Shown: positions 17,542 to 24,627 of the stretch, in pieces
Numbering within the stretch: position 1 is the first letter of the stretch
Layout of the letters: each line of letters begins with the position of its first letter
Assembly: GCF_001940525.2 (NCBI RefSeq)
Contig: NZ_CP019437.1
Coordinates: 2,082,501-2,146,500 of the forward strand
Source of the DNA: Thioclava nitratireducens
GTDB taxonomy: Bacteria; Pseudomonadota; Alphaproteobacteria; Rhodobacterales; Rhodobacteraceae
Direction: 5' to 3'
DNA: 64,000 nucleotides
The notes under the pieces: model-generated
Database searches by the model: none
The model's input: only the letters and a program-made list of their open reading frames with translations
What the model was told of the DNA's origin: nothing
Made by a program: the position numbers and the translations under genes

Positions 17542-18972
17542 TCACCAGCTGGCCGAGATGTATTGCGTTTCCATGAATTCGAGCATCCCTTCATGCCCGC
17601 CTTCGCGGCCGAGACCCGATTGCTTGGAGCCGCCGAAGGGCGCTGCAGGATCGCTGACGAGGCCGCGATTGAGCCCGACCATCCCGTAATCGAGCCGTTC
17701 GCAGACCCGCATCCCGCGCGCCATGTCCTGCGTGAAGACATAGCCCACGAGCCCGTATTCGGTGTCGTTGGCGCGCGCGATCACGTCTTCTTCGTCGGTG
17801 AAGGTCTGGATCGCGGCGACCGGGCCGAAGATTTCGTCATGCACGCATGCGGCATCCTGCGGCACCTTCGTCAGAACGGTCGGCGGGTAGAAATAGCCCG
17901 GCCCGTTCGGGACCTTGCCGCCGAGTTTCAGTTCCGCGCCACGCTCCAGCGCGTCGGTCACGAAGCTCGCCACCTTGTCGCGGGTCTTGGCGTTGACCAG
18001 CGGGCCGACATCGACGTCCTTCTCGACGCCGTTGCCCACCTTCAGCGCGCCCATCGCCGCTGTCATCTTCGCGGTGAATTCCTCGGCCACCGCCTCGTGG
18101 ACATAGAACCGGTTCGCTGCGGTGCAGGCTTCGCCGAGGTTGCGCATCTTGGCCAACATCGCACCTTCGACAGCGACGTCGATATCGGCATCCTCGAAGA
18201 CGATCAGCGGCGCGTTGCCGCCCAACTCCATCGCCGGTTTCAGCACCTGATCGGCGGCCGAGCGCAGAAGCTTGCGGCCGACTCCGGTGGAGCCAGTGAA
18301 GCTCACGACGCGCACCCGCGGATCGTGCAGCATGTGATCGACGATCTCCGCGGAATTCTCCGACGGCAGCACGTTCACGAGGCCCTTGGGCATGCCGGCT
18401 TCTTCCAGCAGCGGCATCAGCGCGAGCATCGTCAGCGGCGTCTCGGAGGCGGGCTTGATGATAACCGGGCAGCCTGCGGCCAGCGCAGGCGCGATCTTGC
18501 GGGTGCCCATCGCGGCGGGGTAGTTCCACGGCGTCACCAGCACCGCGATGCCCGCCGGTTTGTGCTGCACCACGATCCGCGCGCCAGAGGCGGGGGCGCG
18601 GGTAATCATCCCGTCGGCGCGCACGGCTTCCTCGGCGAACCAGCGGAAGAACTCGGCGGCGTAGCGGGCTTCGCCCATCGCGTCAGCCCCGGCCTTGCCG
18701 TTCTCCAGCGTGATGAGATGCGCGAAGTGATCAAGCCGTTCGGTCATCAACTCGAACGCCTTGCGCAGGATTTCCGAGCGTTCGCGGGGCGAGCGCGCCG
18801 CCCAGTCCACGAAGGCCTTCTGCGCGGCGTCGAGCGCCGCATCCGCGTCTTCGATCTCGGCGGAGGCGACGGAGGCGAGCACTTCCTCGGTCGCGGGGTT
18901 GATGACATCGAAGCGGGCGCCTTTCGCGCCCTGGCGCCACGCGCCGTCGATATAGAGGTCGGTCTGGTCCAT
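17542..18972 (-). CDS. NAD(P)-dependent aldehyde dehydrogenase (succinate-semialdehyde dehydrogenase-like)
   Basis: 476 residues from the ATG at 18972. Catalytic residues: Cys283 (GEACTAANR), Glu249 (MELGGNAP) and Asn150 (TPWNYPAAMG). PAPFGGSKQSGLGREGG-like sequence near the C-terminus (AAPFGGSKQSGLGREGGHEG) is typical of the GabD/SSADH branch, which oxidises short omega-oxo acids and related aldehydes. It lies between the two E2 subunit genes, 10 bp from the E2 catalytic gene and 19 bp from the lipoyl gene, so it belongs to the same operon. Probable role: oxidation of an aldehyde intermediate of the locus substrate; GabD function itself is not implied. Confidence 0.92.
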   Translation of the reverse strand: MDQTDLYIDGAWRQGAKGARFDVINPATEEVLASVASAEIEDADAALDAAQKAFVDWAARSPRERSEILRKAFELMTERLDHFAHLITLENGKAGADAMGEARYAAEFFRWFAEEAVRADGMITRAPASGARIVVQHKPAGIAVLVTPWNYPAAMGTRKIAPALAAGCPVIIKPASETPLTMLALMPLLEEAGMPKGLVNVLPSENSAEIVDHMLHDPRVRVVSFTGSTGVGRKLLRSAADQVLKPAMELGGNAPLIVFEDADIDVAVEGAMLAKMRNLGEACTAANRFYVHEAVAEEFTAKMTAAMGALKVGNGVEKDVDVGPLVNAKTRDKVASFVTDALERGAELKLGGKVPNGPGYFYPPTVLTKVPQDAACVHDEIFGPVAAIQTFTDEEDVIARANDTEYGLVGYVFTQDMARGMRVCERLDYGMVGLNRGLVSDPAAPFGGSKQSGLGREGGHEGMLEFMETQYISASW

Positions 18973-18991
18973 GTCGGTCCGGTTCCTTGTA

Positions 18992-20350
18992 TCAGAGGAG
19001 ATGGCGCAGCGGCTCGTCCAGCCGCGCGGCAAATCCGGTTATCAGGTCGAGCGCCGCCTCGGGCGCGAGCTGGCCGGGATCGGCCTCGAGCGTGAGGGTC
19101 AGCGGATCGGAGCCGGTGAGCGTCAGCACTGGCTGCGCCTCTGCGCCGAGCGAGATCCGCTGCAACGCGCTGCCGCGCAGATCGCGGATCAGGAGCGCGG
19201 GGGTGGCATCCTCTTCCGACTCGGGGGCTTGCCCCAGCGGGTAACGGCCCGGATCGGCAAAGCAGCGGCTGCGCCCGTGACGCGAAACCGCGACCGGGCC
19301 CGAGAACGTCGCACCTGTCGCGAGACCGGCGAGCAGCGCGCCCGGATCGGGGGCCTGACCCGTCTCCGCTTCAATCCAGTCGCAGAACGCGGCGAAGCCT
19401 TTCGCCGACACCTCGGCGCTCAGATGCAGCGCTTGAGCGGTCGGAGCCGTCGCTGCCGCCGCTTGCGGTGCGGGCAGGGTGCGCAGCGTCTCGAGATCCG
19501 AGACGTGATAGGGCTGTGCGATGCCCGCCTCGGCCAGCCGCGCGAGCTCGAGCCCTTGTTCGCGGGCCAGCCGTTTCGCCTTCGGCGAGGCGAGGATGCG
19601 ACCGCCGGGCGCGGGGGCTGCCGCGGGTTTCGCATACGGCCTAGCCGCTGCGGGCTTCGATGTGGTCTCTTTTTCCGGCGTGGCTTTGTTCGCCGGGGCT
19701 TCTGCCTTGGCAGGCTTGGGCGCGGCCGGTTTTTGCGCGTGGCTGCGGCGGACCGGGTTCGCGGGCGCCTCCGCCGAAATGATCGCAATCGGCGCGCCGA
19801 CCGGAACTTCCTCGCCGGGGTCCGCGAGGATCGCGGCAAGGTAGCCCGAGACACCGGCAGGTACTTCGACGGCGCTCTTGTCGGTCTCGACCTCGAAGAG
19901 AATGTCGTCGGCACCCACCGCGTCGCCCGGCTCCTTGAGCCAGGTCGTGATCTGACCGGTCTCCTGCGCCATGCCAAGCGCGGGCATGATGACCTCCGCA
20001 CCCTCGGGGAGCGCGTCGTCGTTCGCGGTCTCGGTATCGGACCCGGAGGCTGGCTCGTCGGCAGGTGCGTCTTGGGCAACCTCTCCGCCAGCTTCGGCCT
20101 CCGCGGCTTCCTTCGTCTCGGCGATCACCGCGACCACGGAGCCCACGGGCACGTCATCGCCCGCCTTCGCGCGCAGCCCGCCGAGGTAGCCGTCGGCCTG
20201 CGCCTCGACCTCCATCGTGGCCTTGTCGGTTTCGACCTCCATCAGGGGTTCGCCCGCCTTCACGGCATCGCCCGGCGCTTTCAGCCAGGCGACCAGTTGG
20301 CCCGATTGCTGGGCCATGCCGAGCGCGGGCATGATGACCTCATGCGGCAT
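18992..20350 (-). CDS. Double-lipoyl E2-like subunit with degenerate acyltransferase domain
   Basis: 452 residues. Two lipoyl domains carry Lys43 (VETDKATMEVE) and Lys158 (VETDKSAVEV), both starting with the motif VIMPALGMAQ. An Ala/Pro/Lys linker (about 195-248) leads to a subunit-binding domain (ASPKAKRLAREQGLELARLA, 254-273). The C-terminal 140 residues resemble a CAT domain, ending LITGFAARLDEPLRHLL like the family, but the HRxxxDG active site is absent at the expected place (LTLTLEADPGQLAPEAA). It should therefore be an acyl carrier and core-forming subunit while the enzyme activity lies in the 16638-17531 product. Overlaps the E1-beta gene by 11 bp. Confidence 0.9.
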   Translation of the reverse strand: MPHEVIMPALGMAQQSGQLVAWLKAPGDAVKAGEPLMEVETDKATMEVEAQADGYLGGLRAKAGDDVPVGSVVAVIAETKEAAEAEAGGEVAQDAPADEPASGSDTETANDDALPEGAEVIMPALGMAQETGQITTWLKEPGDAVGADDILFEVETDKSAVEVPAGVSGYLAAILADPGEEVPVGAPIAIISAEAPANPVRRSHAQKPAAPKPAKAEAPANKATPEKETTSKPAAARPYAKPAAAPAPGGRILASPKAKRLAREQGLELARLAEAGIAQPYHVSDLETLRTLPAPQAAAATAPTAQALHLSAEVSAKGFAAFCDWIEAETGQAPDPGALLAGLATGATFSGPVAVSRHGRSRCFADPGRYPLGQAPESEEDATPALLIRDLRGSALQRISLGAEAQPVLTLTGSDPLTLTLEADPGQLAPEAALDLITGFAARLDEPLRHLL

Positions 20351-21335
20351 CGCTCACCTCCTGCCGGACCAGCCGGCGGGCCGCTTGCGCCACGCCCTCT
20401 GCCGTCGGCACGGTCAGATCCTCGAGCGCGGGTGAGAACGGCACCGGCACGTCCATCGCGCCCATCCGCAGCACCGGCGCGTCGAGGTGGTAGAAGGCCT
20501 TCTCCGAGATGCGCGCGGCGATCTCGCCGGTGATGCCGTAGCTCTGGTGGCCCTCGTCGATGACGATGGCGCGGCTGGTCTTGCGCACGCTGTCGAGGAT
20601 TGTCTTCTCATCCAGCGGCACGATGGTGCGCGGGTCGATCACCTCGGCGGAGATGCCCTCCGCGGCCAGCGTCTCGGCGGCAGCCTGCGCCACCTGCACC
20701 ATCGACGAGGTGGCGACCAGAGTGATATCGCTGCCCTCGCGCAGCACGTTGGCCTCGCCGAAGGGAATGTAATACTCCTCCTCGGGCACCGGAGCCTTGT
20801 CGTTATACATCAGCTTGTCTTCGAAAATGACGACCGGGCTGTTGTCGCGGATCGCGGTCTTCATCAGCCCCTTGGCCTCGTAGGCAGAAGAGGGCAGGGC
20901 GACCTTCAGCCCCGGGATATGGGCCACGAGCGCATGGAGCGACTGGCTGTGCTGCGCGGCCGAGCGCCGGGTCGCGCCCAGATTGGTGCGCAGCACCAAG
21001 GGCACGCTCAGCTTGCCGCCCGACATGTAATGGGTCTTGGCCGCCTGGTTGCAGAGCTGATCCATCACCAGAAACAGGAAGTCGCCGAACATCAGATCGA
21101 CGATAGGTCGCGATCCGGTCATCGCCGCGCCCACCGCGAGGCCCATGAAACCGGGCTCGGAGATGGGGGTGTCGATGATCCGCTCGGTGCCGAATTCCTC
21201 GACGAGCCCGGAGAGGACCTTGAAGGGGGTGCCGGCTTCGGCCACGTCCTCGCCGATCAGGAAGATCGTGGGATCGCGGCGCATTTCCTCGGCGATGGCC
21301 TCGTTGACGGCCTTGGACAGGGTGATCTCGCGCAT
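20340..21335 (-). CDS. 2-oxoacid dehydrogenase E1 component, beta subunit
   Basis: 331 residues from the ATG at 21335 (MREITLSKAVNEAIAEEM). The family's GEDVAEAGTPFKVLSGL, ERIIDTPISEPGFMGLAVG and the C-terminal transketolase domain with VIDEGHQSYGITGEIAARI are present. With the alpha subunit it forms the heterotetrameric thiamine-diphosphate decarboxylase of the complex (acetoin/pyruvate/branched-chain type). The gene overlaps the lipoyl-subunit gene by 11 bp and follows E1-alpha by 10 bp, so subunits are coexpressed. The sequence resembles acetoin- and pyruvate-type enzymes about equally; the substrate is not resolved. Confidence 0.93.
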   Translation of the reverse strand: MREITLSKAVNEAIAEEMRRDPTIFLIGEDVAEAGTPFKVLSGLVEEFGTERIIDTPISEPGFMGLAVGAAMTGSRPIVDLMFGDFLFLVMDQLCNQAAKTHYMSGGKLSVPLVLRTNLGATRRSAAQHSQSLHALVAHIPGLKVALPSSAYEAKGLMKTAIRDNSPVVIFEDKLMYNDKAPVPEEEYYIPFGEANVLREGSDITLVATSSMVQVAQAAAETLAAEGISAEVIDPRTIVPLDEKTILDSVRKTSRAIVIDEGHQSYGITGEIAARISEKAFYHLDAPVLRMGAMDVPVPFSPALEDLTVPTAEGVAQAARRLVRQEVSDAA

Positions 21336-21345
21336 GATTTCCTCC

Positions 21346-22344
21346 TCAGGCGGCGTCGTTGGGGGCGTAGACATGCATGTCGACCTCGCCCGGATCGGGG
21401 TAGGCGGCGGCCAGCGCATATTCGACGGCGTCGGCGGCGTCTTTCTTCACCGCTTCGCGGATCTCCTCGAGTTCCGCATCGCTCGCGACGCCCTCGCCGA
21501 CGAGCCATTTGCCGAAATTGATGATCGGGTCGCGCTGCTCCTTCCAGATCGTCTCTTCGTCCTTGGAGCGGTAGTAGTCGCGGTTGATGTCGCCGACATG
21601 GTGACCGTGATAGCGGTAAGTCTTGAGTTCGATGAAGAACGGGCCTTCGCCCTTGCGGGCGCGGGCGACCAGTCGCTGCGCCAGCTCGTTCACCGCCAGC
21701 ACGTCCTGCCCGTCGACCTCGAAGCTCTCGATGCCGAAAGCCTCGGCGCGCGCGGTCAGCGAACCAGCTGCGATCTCGTCGGTCTTGGTGTATTCGGAAT
21801 AGCCGTTATTCTCGCAGGCATAGATGACCGGCAGCTTCCAGAGCGCGGCCATGTTCATCACCTCGTACCAAAGGCCCTGCGCGGTCGCGCCGTCGCCGAA
21901 GAAGCAGACGGTCACGTCGTCGCGCCCGAGCCGGCGGGCCGAGAGTGCGGCCCCTGTGGCGATCCCCATCGAGCCGCCAACGATGGCGTTGGCGCCGAGA
22001 TTGCCGTGGCTCTGATCGGCGATATGCATCGAGCCACCCTTGCCGCGGCAATAGCCCTCGGCCTTGCCGAGAAGCTCGCAGAACATCTGCTTGAACTCGG
22101 CCCCCTTGGCGACGCAATGGCCGTGGCCCCGGTGCGTCGAGGTGATCTTGTCGTCGTCGGTCAGCGCCTCGCAGATGCCCACCGCGACGGCCTCCTCGCC
22201 GGAATACATGTGGGTCAGGCCCGGCATCTTGGCCGAGAGATACAGCTGGTTGGCGTTGTCCTCGAAGCTGCGGATGCGCACCATCTGGCGATACATGCGC
22301 AGGTAGTCTTCGGTATTCGTCTTGCGCTTGGTGGCTTTGGCCAT
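21346..22344 (-). CDS. 2-oxoacid dehydrogenase E1 component, alpha subunit
   Basis: 332 residues, normal length for AcoA/PdhA-type subunits. THRGHGHCVAKGAEFK and MFCELLGKAEGYCRGKGGSM are family signatures. The thiamine-diphosphate motif is FFGDGATAQGLWYEVMNMAA with the distal Asn in ENNGYSEYT. The phosphorylation-loop region has YRYHGHHVGD. It decarboxylates a 2-oxo acid, or cleaves acetoin, and reductively acylates the lipoyl carrier. Acetoin-type specificity is possible, but the transporter and ThuA context argues for a sugar-derived 2-oxo acid. No E3 (dihydrolipoamide dehydrogenase) gene is present in the window. Confidence 0.93.
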   Translation of the reverse strand: MAKATKRKTNTEDYLRMYRQMVRIRSFEDNANQLYLSAKMPGLTHMYSGEEAVAVGICEALTDDDKITSTHRGHGHCVAKGAEFKQMFCELLGKAEGYCRGKGGSMHIADQSHGNLGANAIVGGSMGIATGAALSARRLGRDDVTVCFFGDGATAQGLWYEVMNMAALWKLPVIYACENNGYSEYTKTDEIAAGSLTARAEAFGIESFEVDGQDVLAVNELAQRLVARARKGEGPFFIELKTYRYHGHHVGDINRDYYRSKDEETIWKEQRDPIINFGKWLVGEGVASDAELEEIREAVKKDAADAVEYALAAAYPDPGEVDMHVYAPNDAA

Positions 22345-22421
22345 GGCGCGCTCCCCCCTTTGGCGTAGGCGTTATGCGTAAGGTCCGGGCCCGCGCGGAA
22401 TGGCGCGGGCCCGGGAGCCGG

Positions 22422-23723
22422 TCAGTAGCGGGCCGCGATCGGCAGCTCTTCGGCCGGGAAAAGGCTGATCACGGTGCAGCCCTTGTCGGTCACCACGACC
22501 TCCTCCTCGATCCGTGCCGCCGAATAGCCGTCAGAGGCCGGGCAATAGGTTTCGAGTGCGAAGACCATGCCGGTCTGGATCTCCATCGGATTGTCGAGCG
22601 ACACCGCCCGGCTGATGATCGGCCGTTCGTGCAGCGCGAGACCCAGCCCGTGGCCGAATTGCAGACCGAAGGCCGACAGCTCGTCGGGGAAGCCGAATTC
22701 CTCGCATTTCGGGAAAGCCTTCGCGACGACATCGGTGGTGACGCCCGGCTTGATCAGGGCGATCGCGTTGTCGAGCCATTCGCGGCACCGGATGTAGGCG
22801 TCGTTCTGCGAGGGCGTCGCGCGACCGATGTTGAAGGTCCGGTAATAGCAGGTGCGGTAACCCTGATAGCTTTGCAGGATGTCGAAGAAGGCCTGATCAC
22901 CGGGCCGGAACAGGCGGTCGGTGAAGTTATGCGGGTGCGGGTTGCAGCGCTCGCCCGAGATCGCGTTGATCGCTTCCACGTCGTCCGAGCCCATCTCGTA
23001 GAGGAGCTTGTTCGACATCGCGACGATATCGTTCTCGCGCACGCCCGGTTTCAGCTCCTCGTGGATCATGTGGTAGACGCCATCGACCATCGAAGCCGCC
23101 TGGTTGAGCAGCTGGATCTCATCGATATTCTTGATCTCGCGGGCCGAGAGCATGACCTGCTGGCCGTCCACGACGTTCAGCCCGGCTTCCTTCAGCGCGA
23201 AGAACATCGCCGTCTCGGCATAGTCCACGCCCACCGGCATGTCGGCCATGCCCGCCTTCTTGATCAGCGAGGCGATCTCCTCGGCATATTTCTTCATCAG
23301 CCCGAAGGAGGGCGGGATCGTTCCGCGCATGCCGACGACGCCCGCCAGCATCCGCTCGGGGTCGAGCCAGTCGCAATATTCGCGGTGGTGCACGGCGGCG
23401 GAGCCGAAGTCCCAGACATAGGGTTCTTCATCTCCTGCGAGCAGGCAGAACCGGCACATCTTGTCGCGTTCCCACTCGCCGATCTTGGTGCCGGAGATGT
23501 AGCGGATGTTGTTCACATCGAACAGCAGCAGCGAGCCGCAGCCCGATTTCTTCAGCGCATCCTTGGCGCGGCTGAGGCGGTAGCGGCGCAGACGGTCGTG
23601 ATCGACGCGGCGCTCGAAATCCACCGAGGTGTGACCCCAGGCGGGGATGTGCTTTTCCCAGCGCCAGTTCGGGTCGATGTCCCCGGGTTGCAGAATGCGC
23701 GGGTTGAGGGCGGTCGTGGTCAT
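22422..23723 (-). CDS. M24 (pita-bread) family protein with a substituted metal ligand
   Basis: 433 residues, with the creatinase-like N-terminal domain (about 45-190) and pita-bread C-terminal domain (about 205-430). Candidate ligands are Asp281 (AFFDIL), His358 (QFGHGLGL), Glu391 (MVFALETY) and Glu406 (ARIEEEVVV). At the place of the second Asp (family form GYxxDxxRTF) it has GYRTCYYRTF, so Cys292 replaces Asp. The family includes Xaa-Pro dipeptidases, the metal-free creatinase and the DMSP lyase DddP. A peptidase role is doubtful; a lyase or C-N hydrolase on the locus substrate fits better. Situated between the SDR and E1-alpha genes. Confidence 0.85.
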   Translation of the reverse strand: MTTTALNPRILQPGDIDPNWRWEKHIPAWGHTSVDFERRVDHDRLRRYRLSRAKDALKKSGCGSLLLFDVNNIRYISGTKIGEWERDKMCRFCLLAGDEEPYVWDFGSAAVHHREYCDWLDPERMLAGVVGMRGTIPPSFGLMKKYAEEIASLIKKAGMADMPVGVDYAETAMFFALKEAGLNVVDGQQVMLSAREIKNIDEIQLLNQAASMVDGVYHMIHEELKPGVRENDIVAMSNKLLYEMGSDDVEAINAISGERCNPHPHNFTDRLFRPGDQAFFDILQSYQGYRTCYYRTFNIGRATPSQNDAYIRCREWLDNAIALIKPGVTTDVVAKAFPKCEEFGFPDELSAFGLQFGHGLGLALHERPIISRAVSLDNPMEIQTGMVFALETYCPASDGYSAARIEEEVVVTDKGCTVISLFPAEELPIAARY

Positions 23724-23812
23724 GATATGTCTCCCGGCGCGGCCGTTCCGGCGCGCCTGTTCGGTTGCGATTGTCTAAGAGTCCCGGGGTGTTGGCCCGG
23801 TTCAGGCGCGGA

Positions 23813-24616
23813 TCACTGGATGACCCAGCCGCCGTCGATATGGATCATCTGGCCGGTCATGTAGTCGCTCTCCGGGCTGACGAGGAACGCCGCCGTTCCC
23901 TTCACGTCATCCGGGTAGGAGACCTTCTTGAGCGCGAGGATTTCGGCCAGATCGTCGAAGGCCTGACCTTCACGCTCCTTGAAGCCGATATCCACGAGAT
24001 CCTTGTCGAGCTGCTCCCAGAGCGGCGTCTTCACCACGCCGGGCGCGTAGCCGTTCACGGTGATGCCATGCTCTGCCAGCGCGATAGCCCCGCAATGGGT
24101 CAGCGCGAGGCAGCCGTATTTCGAGGTGCAGTAGACCGTCACGTCGACCAGCGGCTTGCGCGAGGCGACGGAGCCCACGTTGATCAGCTTGTAGGGATAG
24201 TCCTGCTTGCCCTGCGCGATCATCTGCCGTGCGGTTTCCTGCATGCCGAGCCACATGCCCTTGGTGTTGACCGTCATGATGTGATCCCAGTTGTCTTCAT
24301 CGATATCCATGAAGAACCGGGGCTTGTTCAGGCCCGCATTGAACAGGCCGACATTGATCATGCCGAAGGCGTCGACGGTGGCTGCGACCGCATCGGCATT
24401 GTCCTTGCGCTTGGTGACGTCCATGCGCACCGCGATCGCCTTGCCGTTGCCGCCCTTGTTGATACGGTCGGCGGTCTCCTGGGCTGCGTCGAGATCGATA
24501 TCACCCAGGCAGACATTCGCGCCCTGCTGCGCGAAATACTCCGCGTTGCACGCACCCATGCCCTGGCCTGCGCCGGTGATCAGGATGTTCTTTCCCTTCA
24601 GTCGATCGGGGTCCAT
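23813..24616 (-). CDS. SDR-family oxidoreductase (leftward arm of catabolic locus)
   Basis: 267 residues. Cofactor loop ITGAGQGMG (13-21) and acidic LGDIDLDAA favour NAD. The catalytic residues are Ser in INVGSVASRK and the YCTSKYG motif (YxxxK). It ends SDYMTGQMIHIDGGWVIQ. It is close in pattern to the SDR in the rightward arm (27690-28487), which also has SDYMTGQ...IDGG and a long C-terminal loop WEQLDKDLVDIG-like versus WEEVDRDLMEIG. Both belong to the acetoin/polyol dehydrogenase-like SDRs. Probable role: oxidation of a hydroxyl group of the imported compound. Separated by 11 bp from the upstream regulator gene. Confidence 0.9.
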   Translation of the reverse strand: MDPDRLKGKNILITGAGQGMGACNAEYFAQQGANVCLGDIDLDAAQETADRINKGGNGKAIAVRMDVTKRKDNADAVAATVDAFGMINVGLFNAGLNKPRFFMDIDEDNWDHIMTVNTKGMWLGMQETARQMIAQGKQDYPYKLINVGSVASRKPLVDVTVYCTSKYGCLALTHCGAIALAEHGITVNGYAPGVVKTPLWEQLDKDLVDIGFKEREGQAFDDLAEILALKKVSYPDDVKGTAAFLVSPESDYMTGQMIHIDGGWVIQ

Positions 24617-24627
24617 GTCTTTCCTCC

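Noticed and set aside
17530..19095. 521-codon open frame on the + strand
   Set aside because: It lies opposite the aldehyde dehydrogenase gene, whose catalytic Cys and Glu motifs are intact; the antisense product has no domain.
21346..22344. Confident naming of the complex as acetoin dehydrogenase
   Set aside because: E1-alpha resembles AcoA, but there is no acetoin-specific gene (acoX, acoR) nearby and the locus carries a sugar-type importer; the substrate is left open.
22374..23864. 496-codon open frame on the + strand opposite the M24 gene
   Set aside because: Arg/Asp/His-rich composition typical of antisense frames in GC-rich genes; the opposite frame encodes a clear M24 protein.
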